A stretch of 39,045 nucleotides of DNA, taken from the NCBI GenBank assembly GCA_034429475.1, contig DAOUGD010000077.1:1-39045 (forward strand), given 5' to 3'. The notes under the pieces were generated by a model. It searched no databases, was not told the DNA's origin, and was given only the letters and a program-made list of their open reading frames with translations. A program made the position numbers and the translations under genes. Of the stretch, positions 1-8,542 are shown piece after piece (position 1 is the stretch's first letter; each line of letters begins with the position of its first letter). This DNA is from JAKQHY01 sp034429475. GTDB taxonomy: Bacteria > Chloroflexota > Anaerolineae > B4-G1 > SLSP01.

Positions 1-60
1 GGCCGAGCTATGCTCGGCCACGAAAAATCTCTCTCTTGACCGGCCTTCAGGCCGCCACTG
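1..60 (-). repeat. Palindromic dispersed element, copy A (truncated by window edge)
   Basis: Positions 1-8 and 12-19 form a short inverted repeat (GGCCGAGC, tat, GCTCGGCC) followed by ACGAAAAATC and a GGCCTTCAGGCC palindrome near 42-53. Read on the minus strand, the whole stretch lines up with 3441-3497: the same order of CCTGAAGGCC, an AGAG-G-GATTTTTCGT block and a GCCGAGC hairpin. In the 3.4 kb copy the hairpin has 18-bp arms, so part of this copy probably lies to the left of the window. Confidence 0.7.
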
Positions 61-127
61 TATCACTGCGCGGATAGCCTGAGCAGTTACGACGGGCTTT
101 CATGAGAGAATCCATGGGGGGAGTAAA

Positions 128-2098
128 ATGAAATATTACAATAAAAATCCATTTGGATTGCGTATCCGCTATTTATTGTTGATCGATCTGCTGTGCATTC
201 TGGCCGCGATTACCTTTGGCTTCGTCATTCGCTACGAGTCGCTGCTCACCGTCTGGCCTTATCTCCGGCACAACTGGACTCTGTTTGTGTTGGTTCCGTT
301 GGTGCGCCTGCCGCTGTACTTTGCCTTTCAACTCTACCGCCGCCTGTGGCGCTACGCCAGCACCCAGGAATTCAAAATCATCGTGCTGGCCGGTCTGTTG
401 GGATCGCTGCTGGTCTACGCGGCGAACTTTGGACTGCTGCCCCTGCTAGGGATTTACCACTGCCCCTCGCGCTCCATCTGGGTATTGGAAAGCGGCCTGA
501 GCGTCGCCTTTTTGGGGTTCACCCGCTTCCTGCTGCGCCTGTGGCAGGAGCGGATGACGCCGCATGAGGCCGCGCGGCTCAAGGTCATGGTGCAGAACCC
601 GCGCCGCATTTTGATCGCCGGGGCCGGCGACGCCGGCGCGATGATCCTGCGGGAGATGCAGAACAATCCGGGGGTGGGGCTGCACGTGGTTGGCTTTGTG
701 GACGACAACCCGCACAAGCTCCATATGCACATTTACGGCGTGCAGGTGTTGGGCGCGCGCGACGACATCCCCGCGTTGGTCAAGAAACACCGCGTTGACG
801 AAGTGATCATCGCCATGCCTACCGCGCCGGGCAAGGCCCTGCGGGCGATCAAGAGCATTTGCGAGACGGCGCAGGTCTCGTACAAGACCGTCCCCGGCGT
901 CTACGAGCTGGTGGATGGCACGGTGAGCGTCAATCAACTGCGCGAGGTGCAAATCGAAGACTTGCTGCGCCGCGAGCCGGTGCCGCTGGGCGCGGAGAGT
1001 GCGGCCTACCTGCGCAACACCGTCGTCATGGTGACGGGCGCCGGCGGCTCCATCGGGTCCGAACTGTGCCGGCAGGCAGCAGCGCAGCATCCCCGGCGGC
1101 TGATTTTGCTGGATCAGGGCGAAAGCGCGGTGTATCACATTGATATGGAACTGCGCACCCGTTATCCCGATTTGGAGATTGTCCCGGTCGTGGCCGATAT
1201 CCGCGACCTGCAACGGATTGAGCGGGTGATGGCGCGGCACGACCCGGCGATCATCTTCCACGCGGCAGCTTACAAGCACGTCCCACTGATGGAACAAAAC
1301 GCCGAAGAGGTGGTCTTGAACAACGTCTGGGGCACGCGCAACCTGTTGCAGGCCGCCGAACAACACAACGTCGCGCGTTTCGTCCTGATTTCCACCGATA
1401 AAGCCGTCAACCCCTCCAACTTCATGGGCGCGAGCAAGCGCGTGGTCGAACTGCTGGTGCAGGACGCCGCCAAACGCAGCGGGCGCAGCTTCGTGGCCGT
1501 GCGCTTCGGCAACGTCCTGGGCAGCGAGGGGAGCGTGGTGCCGCACTTCAAGCAGCAGATCGCTGCCGGCGGCCCGGTCACGGTCACGCACCCCGACATG
1601 GAGCGCTTCTTTATGACGATCCCCGAAGCGGTGCAGTTGGTCGTCCAGGCGGGCAACCTGGGGAAGGGCGGCGAAATCTTCGTGCTGGACATGGGCGAGC
1701 CGGTCAAGATTTTGGATCTAGCGCGCGATCTGATCACGCTTTCGGGCTTGCAGCCGGATCGGGACATTGAAATTGTGTTCACCGGTGCGCGTCCCGGCGA
1801 AAAAATCGAAGAAGCCCTGTTCAACGCGGCTGAGTCCTACACGCTGACGGCGCATGAGAAAATTTTTGTCGTCACTGAAGAGATGCCCATCGAGAGCCAG
1901 GCGTTGCAGTGGGGGGTGCAAAAGCTCATTCGTCTGGCGCAGGACGGCGAAGTACAGGCGCTCTGGCCCGCCATCCAGGCGCTTGCGCCAGAGTGCGAGC
2001 GCGTATTGCTGGACGAGGTCCCGGCTGCGAAACCGGCCAGTGTCCCGCCGACCCTGCGTCCCACACGGATTGCCGCCGTGTTGGAGCCATCGGCCTGA
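128..2098 (+). CDS. Membrane-bound nucleotide-sugar 4,6-dehydratase/epimerase (CapD/WbpM/PglF family)
   Basis: Predicted to convert UDP-N-acetylhexosamine to a 4-keto-6-deoxy sugar at the inner face of the membrane, an early step towards modified surface-polysaccharide sugars. The 656-residue length is usual for the long form of the family. About four hydrophobic segments occupy roughly residues 12-140. A first Rossmann-like domain carries GAGDAG near residue 164. The catalytic short-chain dehydrogenase domain carries GAGGSIGSEL near 303 and STDKAVNPSNFMGASK near 423-439, where Met replaces the usual Tyr of YxxxK, as is normal in this family. The start is chosen for the GGGGGGAG ribosome site just before ATG. 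O-antigen ligase-like genes follow on the same strand, which supports a polysaccharide role. The exact substrate cannot be read from sequence. Confidence 0.9.
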   Translation: MKYYNKNPFGLRIRYLLLIDLLCILAAITFGFVIRYESLLTVWPYLRHNWTLFVLVPLVRLPLYFAFQLYRRLWRYASTQEFKIIVLAGLLGSLLVYAANFGLLPLLGIYHCPSRSIWVLESGLSVAFLGFTRFLLRLWQERMTPHEAARLKVMVQNPRRILIAGAGDAGAMILREMQNNPGVGLHVVGFVDDNPHKLHMHIYGVQVLGARDDIPALVKKHRVDEVIIAMPTAPGKALRAIKSICETAQVSYKTVPGVYELVDGTVSVNQLREVQIEDLLRREPVPLGAESAAYLRNTVVMVTGAGGSIGSELCRQAAAQHPRRLILLDQGESAVYHIDMELRTRYPDLEIVPVVADIRDLQRIERVMARHDPAIIFHAAAYKHVPLMEQNAEEVVLNNVWGTRNLLQAAEQHNVARFVLISTDKAVNPSNFMGASKRVVELLVQDAAKRSGRSFVAVRFGNVLGSEGSVVPHFKQQIAAGGPVTVTHPDMERFFMTIPEAVQLVVQAGNLGKGGEIFVLDMGEPVKILDLARDLITLSGLQPDRDIEIVFTGARPGEKIEEALFNAAESYTLTAHEKIFVVTEEMPIESQALQWGVQKLIRLAQDGEVQALWPAIQALAPECERVLLDEVPAAKPASVPPTLRPTRIAAVLEPSA

Positions 2099-2166
2099 TT
2101 TGGAGTCAAAGATTGTTGTCGTAACCACACGCCCCCGGCGCCGGGGGCGTGCAGTTTTGAATAGGA

Positions 2167-3450
2167 ATGATGGCAAAGACTGCACTCGCGTGGCTCATCA
2201 AAGGCGCCGGCTGGATCGCTCGCTTTGAGATCTGGCCGGTGGGCGTGGGCGTCCTCCTGGCGACGGCCTCGGCGGGATTGGCGCCGTGGGGACTGGCGGT
2301 GCTGGCGCTGGTGTGGGGCGCGCGCTGGCTCGCCCAGGGCCGGCCGACAACGCAGACGCCAGTGGACTGGCCCGCCGCCGGACTGCTCGTCATGGGCGGC
2401 GTGTCCTGGCTCGTGACGGCAGACCGCGACGCCACCTTCATCGCGGTGAGCCGGTTGTTTGCGGGACTTTCCTTGATGTATAGCGTGGGCAATTGGGCGC
2501 GGATGGGCGAACGCCGGGCGCTTCTGGTGCAAGGGATGACGCTGGGCGGGCTGCTCCTGGCGTTGGCGACGCCGCTGGTGATTCCGTGGGACCAACTCGG
2601 TGACGTTGCGTTTTATGCGCAAGTCCCGCATTTATGGGATGCGCCATTAAATCCCAACATGGTCGCCGGGGCTTTGGTCATGCTGTTGCCTTTCCCCCTG
2701 GCGGCTCTCATCCTGTCGCCGGCGGCAATCTCTGCGCTGCCATCGTGGCCCCGGTTTCCTTCCCGGCGGCTGTGGCGCGGTGTGAGCTTGCTCACCGTGT
2801 TCTTGCTGATGGGCGCGTTGGCTCTCACGCAGTCGCGCGGCAGCTGGCTGGCGGCGGGTGCGGCGGTGTTTGTGGTGGGATTGGGCTACACGCGCCATTT
2901 CTTGTGGGTTTTGCTCACGCCGGTGTTCGCCGTGGGGTGGCTGTTGGTGCGCGGGCAGATGAAAACGTTCCTGGATGCTTTGGGAACCGGCGGGGTGATT
3001 GCCGGTTGGGCCGAGCGGGTGGAAATCTGGAGTCGCGCGTTGTATATGATTCAGGACTTCCCCTTCACCGGCGCGGGCGCTAACACCTATCCGCTGGTCG
3101 TGAACCTGCTCTACCCGATGTTCCTGGTTTCCCCGGACCGTATCATCCCCCACGCGCACAACCTCTATTTGCAGGTGGCGGTGGATTTAGGGCTACCGGG
3201 ACTGATTGCCTTTGTTGCCATCGTGCTGATCGCGCTGGCTTGCGCTGCGCGGGGGATGCGGCGCGGCGCGACCGATCCGGTGGGGAACGCTATCGCCTGG
3301 GCGGGATGCGCCAGCCTGGCAGCGATGCTGGCGCATGGGTTGGTGGACGCCACGACGTGGATTGTGGGGTGGGGCGCGCCGTTGCCCTGGCTGGTGATGG
3401 GGCTGCTGCTGGCCTCGGAGATGCATCTTACTGACAAAATAGTGGCCTGA
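2167..3450 (+). CDS. O-antigen ligase/polymerase-like membrane protein 1
   Basis: A 427-residue polytopic protein with roughly 10-12 hydrophobic segments. The diagnostic part is a large loop near residues 285-345 holding VEIWSRALYMIQDFPFTG and then an HAHN motif (His329, His331), followed by a LGLPGLIAF segment. This arrangement is typical of the Wzy/WaaL (O-antigen ligase) superfamily, which joins or polymerises lipid-linked glycans at the outer face of the membrane. It lies 68 bp after the dehydratase and before a paralogue, so a polysaccharide operon is likely. The final residues (about DKIVA) and the TGA stop fall inside the palindromic element starting at 3441, so the original C-terminus may have been altered. 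Whether it is a ligase or a polymerase is open. Confidence 0.85.
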   Translation: MMAKTALAWLIKGAGWIARFEIWPVGVGVLLATASAGLAPWGLAVLALVWGARWLAQGRPTTQTPVDWPAAGLLVMGGVSWLVTADRDATFIAVSRLFAGLSLMYSVGNWARMGERRALLVQGMTLGGLLLALATPLVIPWDQLGDVAFYAQVPHLWDAPLNPNMVAGALVMLLPFPLAALILSPAAISALPSWPRFPSRRLWRGVSLLTVFLLMGALALTQSRGSWLAAGAAVFVVGLGYTRHFLWVLLTPVFAVGWLLVRGQMKTFLDALGTGGVIAGWAERVEIWSRALYMIQDFPFTGAGANTYPLVVNLLYPMFLVSPDRIIPHAHNLYLQVAVDLGLPGLIAFVAIVLIALACAARGMRRGATDPVGNAIAWAGCASLAAMLAHGLVDATTWIVGWGAPLPWLVMGLLLASEMHLTDKIVA

Positions 3451-3528
3451 AGGCCAGGAAAGAGTGTGATTTTTCGTTGCCGAGCGTCGCTCGGCAACGA
3501 AAAATCGCCCCCTAAAGCGCGGCTTTAG
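3441..3528 (+). repeat. Palindromic dispersed element, copy B, with an 18-bp perfect hairpin
   Basis: Contains CCTGAAGGCC, then a perfect inverted repeat with 18-base arms at 3468-3485 and 3489-3506 (arms begin GATTTTTCG and end CGAAAAATC) around a 3-base loop, then a 7-bp hairpin CTAAAGC/GCTTTAG at 3512-3528. The 3441-3497 part matches 1-60 in reverse orientation. The element holds the stop codon of the upstream ligase-like gene and fills the gap to the next gene. It could act as a terminator or mRNA-stabilising hairpin. Confidence 0.8.
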
Positions 3529-3559
3529 CCGCATCTGACGAGGAGAAACCGCCCAAGTT

Positions 3560-4891
3560 ATGAAGGCAATTTCACGCCTGCGAGATTTTCTGAAAGTTGC
3601 TTCACCGTGGATTGAGGCGGCGCTGGTGGGTCTTGCCGCTGCCCCCCTGCTTTTTCCCACCCTGTCATCACAAGCGACCCTGGCGGCTTTGGGGCTTCTG
3701 GCCGTGTGGTGGATAGTCCAACTCTGGAACGCCTCCCACACGCTGCCCCTGACGCCGTTTAACGGCGCGCTGCTTCTCTGGTCTGTCTGCGTGGGGGTGG
3801 GAACGTTGGTGACGGCCTACCCCGATTTGACGCTTTCCAAAGCCACCGGCTTGCTGTTGGGGCTGGCGCTGTGGCGCGCGCTAACGTTGTGGATCAAGGA
3901 TGAGCGACGTTTGACGTGGGCTTTGCTCGGCCTACTGCTGCTCGGCGCGGGCTTTGCCGGGATCGGCGTGTTGAGCGTGCGCTGGAGCACCAAGATTCCG
4001 GTGCTCAGTGCGGTGATTGCGCGCCTGCCCCAACAGGTCTTGACCTTGCCTGGCGGCCCCGAATCCGGCGTGAACGCCAACCAGTTGGCCGGCCTCCTGG
4101 CGTTTTACACGCCGTTGCTGCTGGCGCTAACCGTCGGCCGACTCTGGGGCGCGAAAAAGGCGTCGTTGTGGCTGGGGCGAGTTTTCAGCTTTGGCGGCCT
4201 GCTTTTGTCCGGCGGATTTTTGCTGCTTACCCAATCGCGCAGCGGTTGGATGGGAGCCGCTACAGGTGGGGTGGCCCTGCTCCTGTTGTGGGGATTGGCC
4301 GCTGGTCGGCGCTGGCGACGGTTGGCGCTGGCGGGTTTGGGGGTGTTGCTGGTAGCGGGGGGCGTGTTGGTGTTCAATCTACCCGCCTTGAATCTGACGG
4401 CCTTATGGCAGACGCCCGGTGGGGTCGAAACCGACGTTGGGCAGCTTTCCCTATCCGGGCGCGTGGAAATCTGGAGCCGCGCTTTGTACGCCATTCAGGA
4501 CTTCCCCTTCACTGGCTGCGGCCTGGGGACGTTCCGGCAGGTCATCTGGTTGCTCTACCCGTTATTTACGATTGCGCCAGAACGAGATATTGCACATGCC
4601 CACAACATCTTCTTCCAGGTGGCGTTGGATACCGGCCTGCCGGGATTGATTGCCTATCTGGCGCTGCTCCTGATCACCGGCAAAGTGTGTTGGGATGTCG
4701 CGCAGCAGAATGCGCGCTTGCGTTCCCTCGCGCTGGGGGTGCTGGCCGGACTGGTCGCACTGCACGTCTACGGCCTGACCGACGCGCTTGCCCCTGGCTC
4801 CAAGCCGGCCCTTATTTTTTGGTATGCGCTTGGCGTATTGACCGCCATGGAGCGGCTCAGCTCCTTCGAAGCTGTTAAAGCGGCGGACTAA
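3560..4891 (+). CDS. O-antigen ligase/polymerase-like membrane protein 2
   Basis: A 443-residue polytopic membrane protein, clearly paralogous to the preceding gene. The block VEIWSRALYAIQDFPFTG recurs, followed by HAHN (His346, His348) and DTGLPGLIAYLALLL. The rest is hydrophobic, with about 11 segments, and matches the general plan of O-antigen ligase superfamily proteins. Two such genes side by side suggest either one polymerase and one ligase, or a recent duplication that has diverged. It is separated from paralogue 1 only by the palindromic element. A hairpin at 4900-4931 follows the stop. The role in surface-glycan assembly is inferred from family and neighbours. Confidence 0.85.
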   Translation: MKAISRLRDFLKVASPWIEAALVGLAAAPLLFPTLSSQATLAALGLLAVWWIVQLWNASHTLPLTPFNGALLLWSVCVGVGTLVTAYPDLTLSKATGLLLGLALWRALTLWIKDERRLTWALLGLLLLGAGFAGIGVLSVRWSTKIPVLSAVIARLPQQVLTLPGGPESGVNANQLAGLLAFYTPLLLALTVGRLWGAKKASLWLGRVFSFGGLLLSGGFLLLTQSRSGWMGAATGGVALLLLWGLAAGRRWRRLALAGLGVLLVAGGVLVFNLPALNLTALWQTPGGVETDVGQLSLSGRVEIWSRALYAIQDFPFTGCGLGTFRQVIWLLYPLFTIAPERDIAHAHNIFFQVALDTGLPGLIAYLALLLITGKVCWDVAQQNARLRSLALGVLAGLVALHVYGLTDALAPGSKPALIFWYALGVLTAMERLSSFEAVKAAD

Positions 4892-4899
4892 GAAGCAGC

Positions 4900-4931
4900 G
4901 TTTTCGCGGGCAGTGTACCGCCCGTGAAAAC
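4900..4931 (+). terminator. Hairpin after the ligase-like genes
   Basis: GTTTTCGCGGGC at 4900-4911 pairs with GCCCGTGAAAAC at 4920-4931 around an 8-base loop. The 12-bp stem includes one G-U pair. It lies 9 bases after the stop codon. No T-run follows, so this is a possible 3' end stabiliser or weak terminator rather than a classical intrinsic terminator. Confidence 0.5.
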
Positions 4932-4981
4932 ACCCCTTTAACCTTCAGCCTTCAGACACGAATTTTCATCCAACCGCTAAA

Positions 4982-6142
4982 ATGACAATGAACGAGTCTG
5001 TGAACGCATCTCCCTATCTGGCATTTTGGCAGCAAGGCGCTCTGACCTTGCCTGAACCAGACCTGATTGCCTGGGCCAGTCACCAACGGCTGTTACCGCT
5101 GTGGGTTTGGCGCGCCGGGCAACTCGGATGGGAAGCGCCCTCCACCCTGGCGCGAGCGGCGCAGGCGGCCCGCTATCACGAGCAGGCACAGCAGATGCTC
5201 GCTGAACAGCAATTGTGCGCGCTAGGCAGACTGGCTCAAACGCTGGACATCCCTTTAGTGTTGGTGAAAGGGGCCGCCATCGCCCAGGCTTACCCCGCTC
5301 CCTGGATGCGCGCTTACAATGACATTGACCTCCTGATCGCCGAAGAGCATCTGACCGAGTTCCTGCCGGCCGTCGCCGGTCTGGGCTATACCTGGACGGA
5401 GGCGTCGCCGGGGCAGCGGGGCTGGCATCTGCCTCCGCTTTCCCCCCAAGACACCGGACTCAAACTCGAAGTCCATACGGCGCTGGCGCGCGACAAAGGC
5501 CACCCGTGGTTCACCCTCGCCCAGTGGCGCGCCGGGCTGCGTCCCTTTGCTGCTTTCCCCGGTTTGTGGATTCCCGACCCGGTGGATCATGCCCTTTACG
5601 TGATTCACCATGCTATCGTCCATCACGTCCTGACCCTCGGATTCTTGCCCTGCGTAGACCTGAAATTCTGGACGCAATCCTGGGATTTGTCTGATTGGCA
5701 GTTCCTATCCACCAAAGCGCAGGCCGCCAATTTGCATCACGCCGTCTCCCTCGCCCTGGCGTTGACTACCTGGGTCTGGGATGATCCCTGGCCGGCGGAA
5801 GTGCAGTCGCTTTTCCTCTCGCCGCCGGAGGCCATTCTGGCCGGCGCCCAACGTAGTGTGCTTGGTGAGAATGTGCGGCGAGTGCCTCAGTTATGGCGGG
5901 ATATGCCGGAACGCAATCTCCGGGGCTTCCTGAAATACGCGGGCCTGGTGCTGCTGGGCGATCTTGAGATGCGGCGGGCGCTGCCCTTCGGAGAAAAACT
6001 TCGGTTCTATCTGCACCGCCCGTTTCAGCTCCTGGCCCATCACGGCCCTACAGTGTGGCGATTGTTGCGCGGCGAGCGTCGGACGCGCCAGGCCTGGCGC
6101 ACCCAGCAACAGTTGCAGTCGTGGCTCAGGGATGAGGATTGA
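4982..6142 (+). CDS. Nucleotidyltransferase-fold protein (NTP_transf_5, PF14907-like)
   Basis: A 386-residue soluble protein. The recognisable region is VLVKGAAIAQAYP (Lys96-Gly97) followed by MRAYNDIDLLI (Arg110, Asp114, Asp116). This KG...R..DxD pattern marks the uncharacterised nucleotidyltransferase family found in capsule, exopolysaccharide and sporulation-related loci. Asp114 and Asp116 would bind metal. The C-terminal half is helical with no motif I recognise, and it ends in a basic stretch. ATG at 4982 is followed by a second ATG at 4988, so the start is ambiguous by two codons. It is the last gene of the plus-strand polysaccharide group and converges on the secreted protein gene. The substrate is unknown. 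Confidence 0.8.
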   Translation: MTMNESVNASPYLAFWQQGALTLPEPDLIAWASHQRLLPLWVWRAGQLGWEAPSTLARAAQAARYHEQAQQMLAEQQLCALGRLAQTLDIPLVLVKGAAIAQAYPAPWMRAYNDIDLLIAEEHLTEFLPAVAGLGYTWTEASPGQRGWHLPPLSPQDTGLKLEVHTALARDKGHPWFTLAQWRAGLRPFAAFPGLWIPDPVDHALYVIHHAIVHHVLTLGFLPCVDLKFWTQSWDLSDWQFLSTKAQAANLHHAVSLALALTTWVWDDPWPAEVQSLFLSPPEAILAGAQRSVLGENVRRVPQLWRDMPERNLRGFLKYAGLVLLGDLEMRRALPFGEKLRFYLHRPFQLLAHHGPTVWRLLRGERRTRQAWRTQQQLQSWLRDED

Positions 6143-6148
6143 AGCTAC

Positions 6149-6194
6149 TAAAAAAGAAAGGGTTTCGGTTCAGGTATTGCCCGAACCGAAACCC
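6149..6194 (-). terminator. Intrinsic terminator of the secreted repeat-protein gene
   Basis: GGGTTTCGGTTC (6160-6171) and GAACCGAAACCC (6183-6194) form a perfect 12-bp stem with an 11-base loop. On the minus strand the stem is followed by a T-rich run (6159-6149, CTTTCTTTTTT). This is the classical form for the minus-strand gene ending at 6239. The opposite direction has no T-run. Confidence 0.8.
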
Positions 6195-6238
6195 ATACTT
6201 CACATCTTCAGACGCAATGCTTGAGCAGAAACCGATTT

Positions 6239-8158
6239 TTAGTAGGGTTGCCAGCTAGGTGGACGTTGGTCGGCTACGATGATGTATTCTCCCCCGTTAC
6301 CCAGATACGTCCCCCCTACGTTATCCACGATACTGCCGCCTAACCAGCTCAGGCGCGTGGTGTAAGTGCCTGCCGGGACGCTGCGCCAGTAATCCACATC
6401 ACCACACCAGCCACTCTCGTAGTCTATGGAAGTATTGATCGGCCCGAACAGTTCCACACGTAGGCCGAAGGCGCACAGCGGTTCTACGTAGAGGTAAGCA
6501 AAGTTGCCCACATTCACTGCCACCACATTGCTCCAGGCAAAATTCTCGGTTGAACCATACGGGCGGATGCGCCAGTAATAGGTGCCCGGCGTCAACGTTT
6601 CGGCGCTGTAGCTGGTGCTGTAAGAATTTTGCTGGAAGGTTGTCGGATTGGTGAACTGTGGATTGGTATCACGTTGCAACTCAAACCCGATGTGCCCGCC
6701 GCCGGTAACATTCCATTCGACATAGTACACGCCGTCGCCGTCAGGGTTGTCAATGGGCTTCAGCGTCGCTACCGGTGGATACCCTCCGATGACGAGTGGC
6801 AGGTAAACCTGCGGCATGATAGTTACGGTCAGGATGTCGGTATCGGTCATGTACGAGTAATTCCAGGCCTGTACTTCGACCTGGTAGGTACCTACGGCTC
6901 CTACCGGTGGAGTGAAAGTCAGGTAAAAACAATACTCGTAGGAACAATTGATTGTCCCCGTGATCACGGCCGCTCCTAGCTGTGGCGCAACGTCGCCGAC
7001 AAGTTCGAAAGAGGATGCGTATGCGTAGCCCCACGTGAAGTCTTCCAATGGGTGGATTTGCTTGTATTCGTCATCAATCAAATACGTAACTGCCCCCGTC
7101 GGCGCCTTGAGCGGGTTCGGCGCGACACGGATATGGTCGCCGTGGAACTCCAGGATGGGTGGATAGTCTGTCACAACTTCAATGGCCAGTAAGAAATACA
7201 GGTCGCCATCGCTGACCTCGACCTCCACAGAGGCCTGGGAGCCGCTGGAATACCCCAGGGATGTCATGCTCATGTAATGACTACCCGCCAGCGCAATATC
7301 CAGGCTATAAGTTCCATTAAGCTGGGTCACGGTATAGACCAGTCCCGACTTGTCACTGAGATGATAGGTGGTGAAATCCCATAAATCCAGCGTCCGCTGC
7401 CCCTCAACCGGCACACCGATGCCGTCGGGAATCGAGAGGCTCAACGTCGGCACGCCCGTGACGGTGACGGTGAACGCATCGGCGGTCGTGGACAGGCCAT
7501 CGCCCACGCTCACGTCCACGACGAACTCTCCCCCCATCGTCGCCGAGGTAGAGGCGATGTTCAGATAGTGCGTGCCGGTGACGCCGGCGGCAAACAGCGC
7601 GCTGGCGGGCGTCGTGACCGTGTAAACCAGGTCAGCCGGGTCGCCGCTGTAAGTGGTGTACGTCCACAGGTCCAACGTCTCTGCGCCGTTCAGCGCCAGC
7701 GGTCGGTCGGGGATAGCCAGCGTCAACTCTGGCGGCGGGGGCGCTTCCTCCACCGTCACCGTGAACGGGTCGGTCGCGGTGTACACGCCGTCCGTGACCT
7801 CCACATCCACCACGAAAACCCCGCCGGTCAGCGTGGACGTAGACGTGATCGTGAGCATCCGCCCGGCCAGCGTCAGCGTGAACAGTTCGCTCGGCGCGGT
7901 CTCCGCCGTATACGTCAACGTACCCGTGCCGCTGTACCACGTGGAATCGTCCAGGTCGAGCGTCGCGCTGGTGTTGAGCGCGAGTGCCGTGTCGGAAATG
8001 GCGAGTGTCAACGTGGGCGCGGTCGGCGCCGTCACGGCTTTGGCGACCACCGTTGCTTCTACCGGGGCCGTGCGGGCCGCTCCCGCCGTCCAAAAGACGC
8101 CGCCGATCAACAACACGGCCAATGCCAGGGGCAAAACTAACCATCGTAACTTATTCAC
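6239..8158 (-). CDS. Secreted protein with three tandem beta-sandwich-like repeats
   Basis: The start is GTG at 8158, preceded by GAGGAGG, which gives 639 residues beginning with a typical signal peptide (basic VNKLRW, then a Leu/Val-rich core and an Ala-rich cleavage region). An upstream in-frame start at 8251 lacks a ribosome site. Three repeats of about 85-90 residues each begin with LxLxIxD and end with FVVDVxVxDG...FTVTV; they look like cadherin- or Ig-like beta domains. A fourth related region follows. A segment reading QVYLPLVIGGYPP, of a type that recurs in Chloroflexota exported proteins, then leads into a fibronectin III-like part with TYYWRIRPYG and a Cys-containing C-terminal domain. 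No catalytic motif was seen. An adhesion or surface-layer role is possible but unproven. Confidence 0.75.
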   Translation of the reverse strand: MNKLRWLVLPLALAVLLIGGVFWTAGAARTAPVEATVVAKAVTAPTAPTLTLAISDTALALNTSATLDLDDSTWYSGTGTLTYTAETAPSELFTLTLAGRMLTITSTSTLTGGVFVVDVEVTDGVYTATDPFTVTVEEAPPPPELTLAIPDRPLALNGAETLDLWTYTTYSGDPADLVYTVTTPASALFAAGVTGTHYLNIASTSATMGGEFVVDVSVGDGLSTTADAFTVTVTGVPTLSLSIPDGIGVPVEGQRTLDLWDFTTYHLSDKSGLVYTVTQLNGTYSLDIALAGSHYMSMTSLGYSSGSQASVEVEVSDGDLYFLLAIEVVTDYPPILEFHGDHIRVAPNPLKAPTGAVTYLIDDEYKQIHPLEDFTWGYAYASSFELVGDVAPQLGAAVITGTINCSYEYCFYLTFTPPVGAVGTYQVEVQAWNYSYMTDTDILTVTIMPQVYLPLVIGGYPPVATLKPIDNPDGDGVYYVEWNVTGGGHIGFELQRDTNPQFTNPTTFQQNSYSTSYSAETLTPGTYYWRIRPYGSTENFAWSNVVAVNVGNFAYLYVEPLCAFGLRVELFGPINTSIDYESGWCGDVDYWRSVPAGTYTTRLSWLGGSIVDNVGGTYLGNGGEYIIVADQRPPSWQPY

Positions 8159-8190
8159 AACAAACCTCCTCAAAACTATAGAAATAGAAT

Positions 8191-8229
8191 AGGGCGCTAA
8201 CGCCCTGGTTGACTGAGGCTTGGCCTCAG
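8191..8229. repeat. Two short GC-rich palindromes upstream of the secreted protein gene
   Basis: AGGGCG-ctaa-CGCCCT at 8191-8206 and CTGAGG-cttgg-CCTCAG at 8213-8229 are adjacent hairpins. They resemble in style the palindromes at 42-53 and 3512-3528. They sit in the 5' region of the minus-strand gene, where they could be part of the leader RNA. Confidence 0.6.
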
Positions 8230-8246
8230 AACACCCCCCGCTTATG

Positions 8247-8309
8247 CTCAACGGATTGAATGGACTTGAACGGATTCTTTTATTCGTTTCATCCGTTAAA
8301 TCCGTTGAG
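8247..8309. repeat. Inverted repeat with CTCAACGGATT ends
   Basis: CTCAACGGATT (8247-8257) is the exact reverse complement of AATCCGTTGAG (8299-8309). The interior repeats the same words in degenerate form (GAACGGATT, ATCCGTT). The right arm encodes the last residues of the small minus-strand protein ending at 8289. Confidence 0.75.
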
Positions 8310-8513
8310 ATATCCCGCCGTCGTGTCCTCCGGCGATTGTGCTTCGTTTGTCTGCTGCCGCAAGAAGTCGAAGAACTCCTCCAAACTGGCGAAGCCGCGC
8401 CGCTCGTGCGTGCCGATGTGCTCCACCATCACGCGCCACGTCTGAGTTCCACTGATTGCCCACAGGCGCAGCAGATATGAATGATAAAGGGTCGCAGCCG
8501 GCTTACTTTCCAC
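8289..8513 (-). CDS. Small conserved-looking protein divergent from the BTAD regulator
   Basis: A 74-residue protein starting at GTG 8513. The core reads SYLLRLWAI...TWRVMVEHIGTHERRGF followed by ASLEEFFDFLRQQT, which has the look of a compact beta-strand/helix fold. I recall similar short W/R-rich proteins, with a GERRGFASLE-type segment, as hypothetical genes in Chloroflexota near signalling genes; this is memory, not a search. The last residues (YLNGFNG) come from the CTCAACGGATT inverted repeat, so the natural C-terminus was probably near residue 65. It is divergent from the regulator gene, with a 71-bp gap between the starts. Function unknown. Confidence 0.6.
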   Translation of the reverse strand: MESKPAATLYHSYLLRLWAISGTQTWRVMVEHIGTHERRGFASLEEFFDFLRQQTNEAQSPEDTTAGYLNGFNG

Positions 8514-8536
8514 ACTATCCCCAATGGCTTCTGCGT

Positions 8537-8542
8537 TATAAT
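8537..8542 (+). promoter_or_regulatory. Candidate -10 box for the BTAD regulator gene
   Basis: TATAAT at 8537-8542 lies 43 bases before the TTG start at 8585, within the short divergent gap. No convincing -35 hexamer is visible at 16-18 bases upstream. Confidence 0.4.

Noticed and set aside
102..131. Nine-codon ORF (MRESMGGVK) overlapping the dehydratase start as ATGA
   Set aside because: Too short to distinguish from chance. Its second ATG has no ribosome site, and its codons form the ribosome-binding region of the real gene.
446..1591. 381-residue minus-strand ORF opposite the dehydratase gene
   Set aside because: Antisense shadow of a GC-rich coding region; the translation is His/Gln/Arg-rich with no domain motifs.
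8159..8251. 31-residue N-terminal extension of the secreted protein
   Set aside because: It would place repeat palindromes in coding sequence and lacks a ribosome site, whereas GTG 8158 has GAGGAGG before it and gives a perfect signal peptide.
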